Shown: one piece after another, positions 8,059-17,762 of the stretch
Layout: each line of letters begins with the position of its first letter
Position numbering within the stretch: position 1 is the stretch's first letter
Assembly: GCA_004561445.1 (NCBI GenBank)
Contig: SFVX01000001.1
Span: 558,001 to 622,000, forward strand
Direction: 5' to 3'
DNA: 64,000 bases
Origin: a bacterium
Lineage (GTDB): Bacteria; Patescibacteriota; Saccharimonadia; Saccharimonadales; Saccharimonadaceae
Notes under the pieces: generated by a model
The model's input: only the letters and a program-made list of their open reading frames with translations
The model's database searches: none
What the model was told of the DNA's origin: nothing
Made by a program: the position numbers and the translations under genes

Positions 8059-8439
8059 ATGGCAGCAACATATTATTCTACGCGAGGAACGACGAGCTAC
8101 GGCTATAATAGCCGTCGAACTGGAAATAGTGCGTGGTCACCGAATCGAAACGCAGTGCGCCACAAGCCAGGAATTAATCTTGGGCCAATTTCTTTTTCGG
8201 TACTAGTCTCGCTAGTAGTTGCTGTACTGGGTATTGCTTTTCTGTCAAAGAGTGCTTCGGTAACGACTTATGACCGTGCGATTGCAAATACCAATAGTGA
8301 ACTTACAAATCTTGAAGCCGAGCGTGATGCGCTAGCGGTCGAGAATGCGAAGATTAATGCCGCGGCGGCAAATATTGATCAGAATCAGGTGGCGAGTAGC
8401 ATGGTTGATGCTGCGAGTAGCGCCTATGTAGCCGAATAA
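8059..8439 (+). CDS. ftsL: FtsL/DivIC-like division protein
   Basis: A 126-residue bitopic membrane protein. It has a Tyr/Arg/Asn-rich cytoplasmic N-terminus of about 50 residues, a TM helix near 53-75 and an extracellular coiled coil (about 78-115, with LEAERDALAVENAKI). Sequence is poorly conserved in this family, so the call rests on topology and on its place between rsmH and ftsI. FtsL partners FtsQ and FtsB in activating septal wall synthesis. The ATG at 8059 follows a TTG codon; no clear Shine-Dalgarno is present. Confidence 0.7.
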   Translation: MAATYYSTRGTTSYGYNSRRTGNSAWSPNRNAVRHKPGINLGPISFSVLVSLVVAVLGIAFLSKSASVTTYDRAIANTNSELTNLEAERDALAVENAKINAAAANIDQNQVASSMVDAASSAYVAE

Positions 8440-8456
8440 TATAGTATAATACGCTT

Positions 8457-10250
8457 ATGGCTGTGGCTAAAGACACAAACAAAAAGCCAACGAGTATGAA
8501 AGTTAGATATAACTTGCTATTTTTGATGCTCGGAGGAGTTGTGTTTTGTATCTTTGCGAAACTTTATTACCTGCAAGTAATAAAGTATCGTGAATATACA
8601 AAGGAGGCGGTCGCTAGTCGCGTGCGCGAGACGCCCATTAAGGCGGAGCGTGGCGAAGTTTACATGATGAACGGCAGCGATGAGCCGGAAGCGGTAATTA
8701 TGAATGAACGTGTTTGGGATGTTTATATCGATCCAAAATACGCACTATCTTTTGGCGAGAGTCACGTCGCGAAAATTGAGAAAAATTTGACGGAAATTTT
8801 GGGAAACAAAATGACGGTTTCTTGGGACGAAGTTTGGAAGGATAAGAATCGTCAGTATATTGAGGTAGCAAAAGGCGTGGATTTTGAGACGGCGTCAAAG
8901 GTTAAGGCCGTAAAAAAGTTGCATGCGGTGGGTATGAATGTATCGTCGCGCCGAGTATATCCATCGGGGACTTTGGCTTCGCAGCTACTTGGTTTCGTGA
9001 ATGTGAATGGGGATGGCTATGGTATTGAGGGCGGGCTAAATACGCGTCTGGCGGGTAAAGATGGTGTTTTGAAGTCGGTAGTAGATGTGAATGATATCCC
9101 GTTGTCGATTGGCGATGAGTATACGGAAGAGCCAGCAGTGGACGGCGATGATATTGTATTGACGGTTGATATAAATATTCAGCGTAAAATTGAATCTATT
9201 CTAGCGGAGCGCGTTGAGAAGAATGCGAATGTAGCGACGGCGAGTGCGGTAGTGATGGATCCAGCGACTGGTAAAGTGATGGCAATGGCGAATTATCCAA
9301 ACTTTAACCCTGAAGAGTATAGCAAGGTAGATGATGCGTCGATACACATTAACCGTGTGACAACGAGTTTGTATGAGCCGGCGAGTGTAATTAAACCATT
9401 TGTGTATGCGATGGCACTAAATGAGAACAAGATTAAGCTTAGCGACACGTATTATAACTCTGGCTCAACGAAAGTGGCAGATAGGACGATTTATAATGCG
9501 CAGCGTTCGACGCGTAATACTGGTGAAATTACTTTTCAAACGGCAATTGATAACTCGCTAAATACGGGAAGTATTGAGGTGCTGAGACGGGTAGGCGGCG
9601 GCGACATTACGAAGGCGGCGCGCAAGACAATGTATGATTACTTTGTAGATGGATTTGGCTTGGGGCGTAAGACTGGAATAGAAGTGCATGAAGAGCAGGG
9701 TATTATTATTTCACCAGACGAAGTGCAAGGCAATGCGGTGCGCTATTCAAATATGACTTTTGGTCAGGGCATGAGCGTAACGATGATGCAAGTGGCGACG
9801 GGATTTTGTTCGATGGTGAATGGTGGAAACTATATTGAACCGACATTAGTGGAAGGCGTATTAAACGATAAAGGTGAGCTTGTAAAAAGTGAGTCGCATA
9901 CGGCAATACGCCAAACGATTTCGGCCGATACGAGCGCGGAAGTGCGCAAAATGCTAGCAGAGGTACGTAAAAACAATGGTGGTCAGCGTGATCCAGAGGG
10001 TTATAATATAGGTATAAAAACCGGAACAGCTGAAACAATAGATGAAAATGGCCATTATACCTCCGATAAGACTAATGCAAGCGTGTTGGGCTATGGTGGC
10101 GGTGGCGAAGAAGACGATGTTCCGGACTACGTAATCATGGTACGTCTAGACGGTAACTCGTTGTTGTGGGGTGCGACGGATGCAGTGCCGGTGTTTACGG
10201 ATATTAGTAACTATTTAATTGATTATCTAAGGATTGCGCCAAGCAAGTAG
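8457..10250 (+). CDS. ftsI: septal peptidoglycan transpeptidase FtsI (class B PBP)
   Basis: 597 residues. An N-terminal TM helix (about 24-44) is followed by a PBP dimerisation domain (from about 60) and a transpeptidase domain. The active-site serine lies in SVIK (S310, K313), with SLN (367-369) and KTGT (521-524). It cross-links septal peptidoglycan with FtsW and is a penicillin target. TATAAT at 8445-8450 stands exactly 6 nt before the ATG, so a leaderless mRNA is likely in addition to read-through. No PASTA domain is present. Confidence 0.92.
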   Translation: MAVAKDTNKKPTSMKVRYNLLFLMLGGVVFCIFAKLYYLQVIKYREYTKEAVASRVRETPIKAERGEVYMMNGSDEPEAVIMNERVWDVYIDPKYALSFGESHVAKIEKNLTEILGNKMTVSWDEVWKDKNRQYIEVAKGVDFETASKVKAVKKLHAVGMNVSSRRVYPSGTLASQLLGFVNVNGDGYGIEGGLNTRLAGKDGVLKSVVDVNDIPLSIGDEYTEEPAVDGDDIVLTVDINIQRKIESILAERVEKNANVATASAVVMDPATGKVMAMANYPNFNPEEYSKVDDASIHINRVTTSLYEPASVIKPFVYAMALNENKIKLSDTYYNSGSTKVADRTIYNAQRSTRNTGEITFQTAIDNSLNTGSIEVLRRVGGGDITKAARKTMYDYFVDGFGLGRKTGIEVHEEQGIIISPDEVQGNAVRYSNMTFGQGMSVTMMQVATGFCSMVNGGNYIEPTLVEGVLNDKGELVKSESHTAIRQTISADTSAEVRKMLAEVRKNNGGQRDPEGYNIGIKTGTAETIDENGHYTSDKTNASVLGYGGGGEEDDVPDYVIMVRLDGNSLLWGATDAVPVFTDISNYLIDYLRIAPSK

Positions 10251-10260
10251 AAAGGAAAAC

Positions 10261-11298
10261 ATGTTTGAAGATATAAATAATAACATCGGATTTGAACTAG
10301 TGCTGGCGCTGGGCGGATTCTTGATGTCGATGTTCTTGACGCCGATTTATACGAATTTTGCATATAAACATAAATTGTGGAAGAAGCAAAAGAGCGTGGC
10401 AATTACGGGCGAAGAATTAACCGTAATGAACAAGCTGCACGCAAAGAAGATAAAAAGGCATTTTCCAACAATGGCGGGCATAGTGTTCTTGGTGACAGTG
10501 CCGACGGTGATCTTGGCGTGTAATTGTCTAATCCGTGAGCAAACTTGGATTCCGGTGGCGGCTTTTGTCGGTGGCGGTTTGATTGGTTTTATTGACGATG
10601 TTATTAACTTGTTTGGTAAAAACGCAGTAGCAGGACTACGGGCGCCGGTAAAGTTTGCGATGATCTCGGCATTAGGTCTGGCGTTGGGTTGGTTCTTCTC
10701 GGTGAAACTTGGCTGGACGGCGCTAAACATTCCGTTTTTTGAGGGACATTCGATAGATATCGGCTGGGTGGCAATGACATTGGTGGTGGCTTTTGCGATT
10801 GTAGCGACTGGCAACGCAGTAAATATTTCTGACGGCATGGATGGTCTGGCGGGTGGGCTTTCGATGATGGCCTACGGTGCATATGGCGTAATCGCACTTT
10901 TGCAAGAACAATGGTACTTGGCAGGATTTTGTTTTGTAGTTGTAGGAGCGCTTTTGACTTACATTTGGTTTAATGTGTATCCAGCGCGCTTTATGATGGG
11001 TGATACGGGCTCGTTTGCGTTAGGAGCAGGACTCGGTGCGGTGGCGATTGCGACACGTTCGTTCTTGCTTTTGCCGGTGATTGGCGGACTCTTCGTAGTA
11101 GAGGCTGGAAGCTCGCTAATTCAGATTATTTCGAAGAAGTTCTTCCACAAGAAGATTTTCATTTCGGCGCCACTGCACCATCATTTGCAGGCAAAAGGTT
11201 GGGAAGAAAGTAAGGTCGTGATGCGCTTTTGGATTATTGGCGGCGTACTCGCGATGTTAGGCGTCTTCTTGGCGATGGGTGGAGGGATCATTCGCTGA
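10261..11298 (+). CDS. mraY: phospho-MurNAc-pentapeptide translocase MraY
   Basis: A 345-residue polytopic membrane enzyme that transfers phospho-MurNAc-pentapeptide to undecaprenyl phosphate to form lipid I. Family motifs present are IDDVINL, GNAVNISDGMDGLAGG, MMGDTGSFALGA and the C-terminal APLHHHLQ. The start is the ATG at 10261 with AGAAAGGA directly upstream; the upstream in-frame ATG has no such site. The TGA stop overlaps the ATG of ftsW. Confidence 0.95.
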   Translation: MFEDINNNIGFELVLALGGFLMSMFLTPIYTNFAYKHKLWKKQKSVAITGEELTVMNKLHAKKIKRHFPTMAGIVFLVTVPTVILACNCLIREQTWIPVAAFVGGGLIGFIDDVINLFGKNAVAGLRAPVKFAMISALGLALGWFFSVKLGWTALNIPFFEGHSIDIGWVAMTLVVAFAIVATGNAVNISDGMDGLAGGLSMMAYGAYGVIALLQEQWYLAGFCFVVVGALLTYIWFNVYPARFMMGDTGSFALGAGLGAVAIATRSFLLLPVIGGLFVVEAGSSLIQIISKKFFHKKIFISAPLHHHLQAKGWEESKVVMRFWIIGGVLAMLGVFLAMGGGIIR

Positions 11299-12536
11299 TG
11301 AGGAAACATAAGCCAGATATTGTGATTGCGCTGATCACGCTGGGCTTGATTTTGGCGGGAACAATTGTGATTTTTGCGGTTGGCCCACGCGTAGCAGAGA
11401 CAAAAGGCGCGCCAAGCAATACTTATATTCTGCACCATTTACCAATGGTGGCTGGTGCGATTTTTATGATGATTTTTATGGCGCTGGACTGGCAGAATTT
11501 GGTAGCAAAATTATCGCGTAAATTTTTAAAGCGCACGATTGTAATCCCGCGCAATGAAGTGATTTTGGAAAAATATGCTTTAAAGTTGTTGACTTTTGCT
11601 GCGATTATGACGGCAGCAATTGCGGTGCTGGGATCTTTTGGTTTTCCGCTCGTGGAATGCAATTTGGGGGCTTGCAGGTCGTTTAGAATTGCAGGTTTTG
11701 GCTTTCAGGCGGTGGAGTTGTTTAAATTTGCAGTAATGATATACGTAGCGAGTTTGATTGCGAAACGCAAGCGTGAGAAAACTTTTGACAAAAAAGAAAT
11801 GTGGATACCAATTATTGCGATTATTGCATTTACGGGCGCGTTTGTATGTGTAGGCCAGAAGGATCTTGGTAGTACAGTAGTGATTGTTTTTATGATTCTC
11901 GCGATGCTGTTTATTGCTGGTGTATCGATGAAGAATATGGCAAAAATATTTTTCGCATTGGTATTAGTAGCGGTCCCGATGATTGTATTATTTCCGCACC
12001 GCGTTGAGCGTTTACTAGGCTTTGCAGAGACGAGCTATCATCTCGAGAATTCGTTGATTGGTATTGGCACGGGTGGCATTAAGGGCGTTGGGCTGGGGAA
12101 TAGCGTGCAGGCAGTAGGATACTTGCCGGAGGCGTTGACGGACTCGATTTTTTCGGTAATTTGTGAAGCTTGGGGGCTAGTTGGAGCGGTAGCGATTATT
12201 CTAGCTTTCGCATTGTTGTTGCGTCGAATTTTGAAAGTAGCAATGCATAGTGAAAATACGATGATGCGGCTGATGGCGGTAGCGGTTTTTGCTTGGATTT
12301 TTGCGCATGTTATAATAAATGTATGTGGAATTATAGGGCTAATTCCGATGAAAGGAATTACGCTATCGTTCCTGAGCTACGGCGGTACGAGTCTGTTGTT
12401 TACGGGCGCCGCTGTGGGTGTAGTATTATACATTTCTGGCTGGACCAGAAGGGAAGAAGTAATTATAGATGAAGATTCTAGTAGTCGGCGGGGGGAGTGG
12501 CGGTCACGTCACGCCGGTTATAGCCGTTATTCGTGA
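11298..12536 (+). CDS. ftsW: lipid II polymerase FtsW (SEDS family)
   Basis: A 412-residue SEDS glycosyltransferase with about ten TM helices. It has the family blocks QKDLGST, NSLIGIGTGGIKGVGLGNS, YLPEALTDSIFSVICEAWG and MKGITLSFLSYGGTS. It starts at the ATG at 11298 in a 1-nt stop-start overlap with mraY. Its C-terminal 22 codons overlap murG by 68 bp in another frame, an unusually long overlap. FtsW rather than RodA is chosen because it lies between mraY and murG. Confidence 0.9.
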   Translation: MRKHKPDIVIALITLGLILAGTIVIFAVGPRVAETKGAPSNTYILHHLPMVAGAIFMMIFMALDWQNLVAKLSRKFLKRTIVIPRNEVILEKYALKLLTFAAIMTAAIAVLGSFGFPLVECNLGACRSFRIAGFGFQAVELFKFAVMIYVASLIAKRKREKTFDKKEMWIPIIAIIAFTGAFVCVGQKDLGSTVVIVFMILAMLFIAGVSMKNMAKIFFALVLVAVPMIVLFPHRVERLLGFAETSYHLENSLIGIGTGGIKGVGLGNSVQAVGYLPEALTDSIFSVICEAWGLVGAVAIILAFALLLRRILKVAMHSENTMMRLMAVAVFAWIFAHVIINVCGIIGLIPMKGITLSFLSYGGTSLLFTGAAVGVVLYISGWTRREEVIIDEDSSSRRGEWRSRHAGYSRYS

Positions 12537-13641
12537 GATTTGGAAGCAACGTCCGCGCGCCAAGATTGAATTTTGGACGGACAAAAAATATTACGCCAAT
12601 GTGCGCAAAATTGCGGTCGACAACGAGCTTGATTTGAATGTGCGTAAAGTTTGTGCAGGAAAATTGCGTCGCTATACGAACTTTAAGTTTTTGGATTATT
12701 TGGAACATTTTGATGTAGTGTTGGCAAATATTGCCGATGCATTCAGATTGATGTTTGGTTTTTTGCAGAGCTTTTTTAGGCTGGTTGCAAATAGGCCGGA
12801 TGTGATTTTTCTAAAGGGTGGCTATACTTGTTTGCCGGTTGGTATGGCGGCGCGAGTTTTGCGCATACCTTATGTAATCCATGATAGCGATACGGTGCCG
12901 GGGTTAACGAATCGAGCTTTATCAAAAAAAGCAGCAAAAATTGCGACCGGAATGCCACTAGAATACTATAAATATCCAGAGGATAAAGCAGTCTGGACGG
13001 GCATTCCAGTGAGCGAGGATTTTCGTCCTGTGACAGTGGCATGCCAAAAGACTTTAAAGAAGGAGCTTGGTTTTGATCCAAAAGAACCGCTTTTGGTAGT
13101 AACGGGTGGAAGCTTGGGGGCGGAGCATATTAATTTGGCGATACGTGGAATTTTGCCGGAACTTTTGAAGTTTACGGGCGTGATCTTGGTGGCTGGACGC
13201 GAGCGTTATCCGGAGATGTTGGATTTGAAGGAATACGAAAAGTGGGAAGAGGGGAGCTTGGTTTCGAATTTCTTGATGTTGGAATTTTCGGGTGAGATGT
13301 ATAAATTGTTTGGGGCGGCCGATATTGTAGTGAGTCGTGCGGGCGCATCGACGATAACTGAACTTTCGAGCATGGGGAAGCCGGTGATTATGGTACCAAA
13401 TCAGAAATTGCCAGGTCATCATCAGGTAAAAAATGCGGAAGCTTTTATGAAGGCGAAGGCGGCAATTGTTGTGCGCGATGAAGATATTACAGAGGATCCG
13501 CAGATTTTGCTAAAAGAAATTAAAAAATTGGCCAAAAATAGCGACAAGCAAAAAGAATTGGCGAAGAATTTGCGTGGTTTTGCGAAGGATGATGCGGCTG
13601 AGCGAATTGCGGATATGATAGTTGATATTGCGCGAAAGTAG
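12469..13641 (+). CDS. murG: UDP-GlcNAc:lipid I transferase MurG
   Basis: A 390-residue GT-B glycosyltransferase that makes lipid II on the inner membrane face. The N-terminal GGGSGGHVTP loop (7-16), the IHDSD block, GGSLGAEHIN and the C-terminal SRAGASTITEL and P-x-Q-KLPGHHQ donor-binding blocks are present. The start lies inside ftsW, 68 bp before its stop, so translation is probably coupled. Confidence 0.95.
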   Translation: MKILVVGGGSGGHVTPVIAVIREIWKQRPRAKIEFWTDKKYYANVRKIAVDNELDLNVRKVCAGKLRRYTNFKFLDYLEHFDVVLANIADAFRLMFGFLQSFFRLVANRPDVIFLKGGYTCLPVGMAARVLRIPYVIHDSDTVPGLTNRALSKKAAKIATGMPLEYYKYPEDKAVWTGIPVSEDFRPVTVACQKTLKKELGFDPKEPLLVVTGGSLGAEHINLAIRGILPELLKFTGVILVAGRERYPEMLDLKEYEKWEEGSLVSNFLMLEFSGEMYKLFGAADIVVSRAGASTITELSSMGKPVIMVPNQKLPGHHQVKNAEAFMKAKAAIVVRDEDITEDPQILLKEIKKLAKNSDKQKELAKNLRGFAKDDAAERIADMIVDIARK

Positions 13642-13650
13642 GGTAAGGCC

Positions 13651-13679
13651 TAGACGCGTAGCAAAATCTGTGCTATAAT
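13651..13679 (+). promoter_or_regulatory. tRNA-Glu(UUC) promoter
   Basis: TAGACG (13651-13656), a 17-nt spacer and TATAAT (13674-13679) preceded by TGC, an extended -10. The predicted start is near 13686, 3 nt before the mature tRNA. Confidence 0.7.
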
Positions 13680-13688
13680 GTACTTACT

Positions 13689-13764
13689 GGTCACGTCGTC
13701 TAGTGGTTAGGACCCCAGGTTTTCATCCTGGTAATCGCGGGTTCGAATCCCGCCGTGATCACCA
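13689..13764 (+). tRNA. tRNA-Glu (anticodon UUC)
   Basis: Cloverleaf with acceptor GGTCACG/CGTGATC, anticodon stem CCAGG/CCTGG, loop TTTTCAT, T arm GGTTCGAATCC and encoded CCA. A second glutamate tRNA (CUC) lies at 47093-47169, so both Glu codons have dedicated tRNAs here. Confidence 0.95.
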
Positions 13765-13824
13765 AGTTAGATTTAGAAGTACCGTCCTTTTGTGGCGGTA
13801 CTTTTTATGGTAAAATATGGTAGT

Positions 13825-15258
13825 ATGAGTAAACTATTTAAAAGAACTAAGATCTTAGCGACCGTCGGTCCTTCTGTTTTTGCAGAAGAAAAACTAAAAG
13901 AGATGGTCTATGCGGGCGTAAATGGTTTTCGCCTCAATTTTAGTCACGGTACTTATGATGAGCGTGACGAGCAAATTCGTATTATTCGCAAATATGCTGC
14001 TGAGCGCGGCAAATCCGTTGCAATTTTGCAGGATTTGCAGGGTCCAAAGATTCGTTTTGGCGATGTAAATGACAATCATGTCGATATGCATATTGGCGAT
14101 GAATTTATTCTTGATAATGCCGTAAAAGAGCAGAGCGGCAATGTTTTGCCAGTACAGTATAACTTGGCTGAGAAAGTAAAAGTTGGCGAGCCAATTTCTT
14201 TCTTTGATGGTAAAGTAAAAGCAACTATTATCGAGATCCCTTCGGCAACTGCGATTAAGGTTCGTATCGAAAACGAAGGTTTTATTATGAGCCACAAGGG
14301 CATTAATTTGCCAGATACTGATCTTGGCGGTGATATTATTACCGAGAAAGATCTTGCGGATCTTGAGTTTGGCGCATCGCGCGATTTTGATTATGTAGCG
14401 ATGAGCTTTATTCAGAGCGCAGAAGATATTGAAAAATTGCGTCAGATTTTGGTTTCTCACGGCAGCCGTGCGCAAATTGTTGCGAAGATTGAGACTAAGA
14501 AAGCAATTGAGTCCGACGAGAAGATGGAAGCAATCGTAAAAGCGACTGACGGCATTATGATTGCGCGTGGTGATATGGCAATTGAGGCTGGTGCTGAGGT
14601 AGTGCCAATTGTTCAGCGTAAGCTTATCAAACTCTGCCGCAAATATTCCAAGCTTTGCATTGTGGCAACTCAGATGATGGCAAGCATGGTAGACAATCCA
14701 GAGCCAACTCGCGCCGAAGTGTCTGACGTGGCGACTGCAGTGTTGCTTGGTGCTGATACTGTAATGCTTTCTGATGAAACCGCAAACGGAAAATACCCAA
14801 TTGAGACTATTAAGGCAATGAAGAAGGTGATTCTTTATACGCAAGCCAACCAAAATATCTCGAAGGTAGAAGACGAGATTGTAGGTGGCGAGTATAAGAA
14901 TTACAACGCTGTAGCAGAATCAGCAGTAAATCTTGCAGAAAAGATTGGCGCAGACGTAATCATAGCTGCAACTAAGACTGGTGCGACTGCCGAGGCTTTG
15001 GCCGCGCAGCGTCCAAGCATGCCAATGATTTCAGTCACATCTGATCCACGCGTAGCTGGGCAACTTGCACTTGCTTATGCGAATGCTTCGTTTGTGCGCC
15101 CATATGACGACAATTATGCTGTTGATTTGGCGCAAGATTTGAAAGCCAGTGGCTATCTTATTACGCCGGAAGGCAAAGATTATCTTACGGCAGTCTTGGT
15201 GTCAGGACTTCGCGATGAAGAAGGTGGCACTAACCGCATTGAGATTCGCAAGATTTAA
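13825..15258 (+). CDS. pyk: pyruvate kinase
   Basis: A 477-residue enzyme converting PEP and ADP to pyruvate and ATP. It has the family blocks TKILATVGP (N-term), RLNFSHG, KGINLPDTDL, the active-site block with AKIET and GIMIARGDMAIE, and ATQMMASMVDNPEPTRAEV. The C-terminal regulatory domain is present. I choose the ATG at 13825 (MSKLFKRTK); the upstream GTG at 13792 adds a non-conserved tail. TAAAAT at 13811-13816 lies 8 nt before this ATG, which suggests a very short or absent leader. Confidence 0.95.
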   Translation: MSKLFKRTKILATVGPSVFAEEKLKEMVYAGVNGFRLNFSHGTYDERDEQIRIIRKYAAERGKSVAILQDLQGPKIRFGDVNDNHVDMHIGDEFILDNAVKEQSGNVLPVQYNLAEKVKVGEPISFFDGKVKATIIEIPSATAIKVRIENEGFIMSHKGINLPDTDLGGDIITEKDLADLEFGASRDFDYVAMSFIQSAEDIEKLRQILVSHGSRAQIVAKIETKKAIESDEKMEAIVKATDGIMIARGDMAIEAGAEVVPIVQRKLIKLCRKYSKLCIVATQMMASMVDNPEPTRAEVSDVATAVLLGADTVMLSDETANGKYPIETIKAMKKVILYTQANQNISKVEDEIVGGEYKNYNAVAESAVNLAEKIGADVIIAATKTGATAEALAAQRPSMPMISVTSDPRVAGQLALAYANASFVRPYDDNYAVDLAQDLKASGYLITPEGKDYLTAVLVSGLRDEEGGTNRIEIRKI

Positions 15259-15314
15259 TTCAGAAACCCCGTCAGTCCAAGCTGGCGGGGTAAAACAAAA
15301 GCTAAGGAGGTAAG

Positions 15315-16388
15315 ATGGCTTTTCGAAAAAAGACTGTACGCGACGTCGAGCTAGCCGGTAAAACCGTGCTAATACGCGTAGATTATAATGTGCCGATGAA
15401 AGATGGCGCTGTGGTAGAAGATATGCGTATTCGCGGGAGCCTTGCGACGATTAACTATGTATTAGAGCAGGGTGCAAAAAAGGTGGTTTTGATTTCGCAT
15501 TTGGGGCGTCCAGATGGTGAAGTAAAGCCAGAATTTTCGTTGGCGCCAGTAGCGGCAAGATTGGCGGTTTTATTGTCGGAAAGGACAGTGAAATTTGTTG
15601 ACGCGACGGTAGGCGACAAGGTAAAGAATGCCGTAGCGGAGCTACCAGAGCAGGGTATATTGCTTCTTGAGAATTTGCGCTTTTCCCCGCTCGAAGAAGA
15701 GAATTCGGAAGAATTCGCGCGCGAAATCGTTGAAGCGACCGGTGCGGATTTGTTTGTCCAAGATGGTTTTGCGGTAATTCACCGTGCACATGCTTCAACC
15801 GATGCGATTGCAAGACAGCTACCTAGCGTGGCGGGCTTTTTGCTCGAACATGAAGTTAGCAATCTTGAAGGCGTAATTGCAGCGCCAGAGCATCCATTAC
15901 TCGTGATTATTGGCGGTGCGAAGGTTGATGATAAGCAGCCGATGATAGATCAATTTTTGCCGATTGCTGATATGATTGCAGTAGGCGGTAAGATTGCGGC
16001 CGATGGTTATACGGCAACCGATCCAAAGATTTACGTAGCAGAGGATTTTGCGACTGATGAGAATGGTGCGAAACTCGATATTGGCGAGACGAGTACGGCA
16101 AAAATTGTCGACCTCGTAGCCCAGGCGTGCACGATTGTCTGGAATGGTACACTTGGTATGGTCGAAGATGAACGCTTCGAGAAAGCGTCGCTGGCGGTAG
16201 CTGAGGCGATGGGCTCGACGGATGCTTTGACAGTTGTCGGCGGTGGCGATACGACGGGTTATGTAGAGAAAGTTTTGCGTCGTAATCCGAATTTGCATTT
16301 TAACTTGATTTCAACCGGCGGTGGCGCAAGTCTAGAATTGCTTTCGGGTAAGAAGCTACCTGGCTTCGAGGTTTTGCAAGATAACTGA
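15315..16388 (+). CDS. pgk: phosphoglycerate kinase
   Basis: 357 residues, shorter than the usual 390-400. It has RVDYNVPMKDG, SHLGRP, LENLRF, DGFAVIHRAHAS, GGAKVDDK, the WNGTLGMVED block and a final GGGASLELL. It catalyses ATP formation from 1,3-bisphosphoglycerate. A strong AAGGAGG Shine-Dalgarno precedes the ATG. The stop TGA overlaps the next start (ATGA-type overlap). A GC-rich hairpin at 15269-15292, lacking a T-run, separates it from pyk. Confidence 0.95.
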   Translation: MAFRKKTVRDVELAGKTVLIRVDYNVPMKDGAVVEDMRIRGSLATINYVLEQGAKKVVLISHLGRPDGEVKPEFSLAPVAARLAVLLSERTVKFVDATVGDKVKNAVAELPEQGILLLENLRFSPLEEENSEEFAREIVEATGADLFVQDGFAVIHRAHASTDAIARQLPSVAGFLLEHEVSNLEGVIAAPEHPLLVIIGGAKVDDKQPMIDQFLPIADMIAVGGKIAADGYTATDPKIYVAEDFATDENGAKLDIGETSTAKIVDLVAQACTIVWNGTLGMVEDERFEKASLAVAEAMGSTDALTVVGGGDTTGYVEKVLRRNPNLHFNLISTGGGASLELLSGKKLPGFEVLQDN

Positions 16389-17002
16389 TGCGTAAAACGG
16401 GTGGCAAAAAGGCCCAAGAAGAGGCCGACAGAAAAGTGACGCGACGTCGTCGTGTGAGCGACGATAGCTTTACGGTGGGGCGTACTATTGCCGGTGCGTC
16501 GCATCGTAGCCACTCTATGACGATGGAGCGCCAAGCGTTACGTAAGAAGCGCAAATGGCGCGCTATCGCCTTCTCATTTTTGATACTAGCGCTCATAGTT
16601 GCAATTACTTTGATTGTTGTGTCGGCGGTGGCTGAAATAGAGCGTGTGCGCAATGAAGAAAACGCAGTGCGCGAACGTCAGGCTACTTTGCCAACGGTGC
16701 CCGTGATAGACGAAAATGCTGGAGGCGAATTATCTTCACGCACCAGAGAATTTATCGTGCATCTGGAATCTGACGCAAAAGACTATGGTTTTGAAATAGA
16801 CCATATTGTCGTGCCCTTTCAGAAGGCGCGCCAGCTTTTTGTGTTCGTGAAAGAACGTGAGGAATACTATAAAGTTTCTCTTGATCGTAGTAGCGCGATG
16901 CAAGCTGAAGATATGGGGCGAATGATGAGCTTTCTAGATGAAAATGGTGTAAAATGTAGTTATGTAGACCTGCGCGTTGAGGGACGTGCCTACTATAAAT
17001 AG
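16388..17002 (+). CDS. bitopic membrane protein, possible FtsQ/DivIB-like
   Basis: 204 residues. A very basic cytoplasmic N-terminus (about 1-58) is followed by one TM helix (about 60-82) and an extracellular domain of about 120 residues. The C-terminus, with YVDLRVEGRAYYK, resembles the last beta strand of FtsQ/DivIB proteins. The domain is smaller than a full POTRA-beta pair, so this is only a suggestion. Its start overlaps the pgk stop, so it is translationally coupled to pgk, an odd partner for a division protein. Confidence 0.45.
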   Translation: MRKTGGKKAQEEADRKVTRRRRVSDDSFTVGRTIAGASHRSHSMTMERQALRKKRKWRAIAFSFLILALIVAITLIVVSAVAEIERVRNEENAVRERQATLPTVPVIDENAGGELSSRTREFIVHLESDAKDYGFEIDHIVVPFQKARQLFVFVKEREEYYKVSLDRSSAMQAEDMGRMMSFLDENGVKCSYVDLRVEGRAYYK

Positions 17003-17036
17003 CGCAGAAGAGGGTAGCCTGTAGCGGAAAGGTGCT

Positions 17037-17762
17037 ATGAAAGTTTTTACTTATAATATTGCGGTGGCGAAACGGAACCGTCCGAGTATGCGAAAGCCAC
17101 TGGCGAGAATTCTGTATAACGAGGGGCAGGGGAAAGACCTGGCTTTTTTGTTGAGCGAAAAAGGCAGACTGTATGTCGTGCGCGGGAGTGGCGTGGTTGA
17201 CTTCCCTGCCGATCAGCTAGAGCAGGCAGCATTCGAAAAGTATGCACCGCTGCGCGACATGAAACTGCTGATGGTGACGAAAATTCATAGTTGTAAACGA
17301 AAACGGGCTGGGCGAGAATTGAGGTTAGTTTGCGATTTTTATGATTATCATCAAAAGACCTTCTTGCGTAAGCAAAAGTTGCGCGTGGCACGCGTGTATA
17401 AAAACGTGAATGCATTGTGGGCGGTTTTAACTGGTGAGCTAGTCGAGATTAACGAGTCGAAGCTGCAGGTTAACCGCAAGAATCAGGCTTTAGCGGACGA
17501 GACGGAAATGGGTGAGATGGCGGCACGCGTGTCGAGTTCCATTTTGATGTCGACTTTTAGCTTGCTACTTGCGCTATTTATAATGAGGCTGTTTTATTTC
17601 TTTGGAGCCTTCTTTGCCGTGCGGGGAATTGTGGCATTTTCGCGAATCGTGAAATCTGACCACGCGACAAGGAAACGTGATGCTTATGCTTGCGTGGTGT
17701 GTATTTTAATGACACTTATTAATGTGGCTGGAATTATTTTGACGCCAATCTTGGCAAAATAG
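17037..17762 (+). CDS. unknown protein with C-terminal TM hairpin
   Basis: 241 residues: a basic soluble region (1-170) and two hydrophobic helices (about 178-203 and 217-240). GGAAAGG lies upstream of the ATG. It follows the FtsQ-like gene by 34 bp and is the last plus-strand gene before a long gene-free region. No motif recognised. Confidence 0.6.
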   Translation: MKVFTYNIAVAKRNRPSMRKPLARILYNEGQGKDLAFLLSEKGRLYVVRGSGVVDFPADQLEQAAFEKYAPLRDMKLLMVTKIHSCKRKRAGRELRLVCDFYDYHQKTFLRKQKLRVARVYKNVNALWAVLTGELVEINESKLQVNRKNQALADETEMGEMAARVSSSILMSTFSLLLALFIMRLFYFFGAFFAVRGIVAFSRIVKSDHATRKRDAYACVVCILMTLINVAGIILTPILAK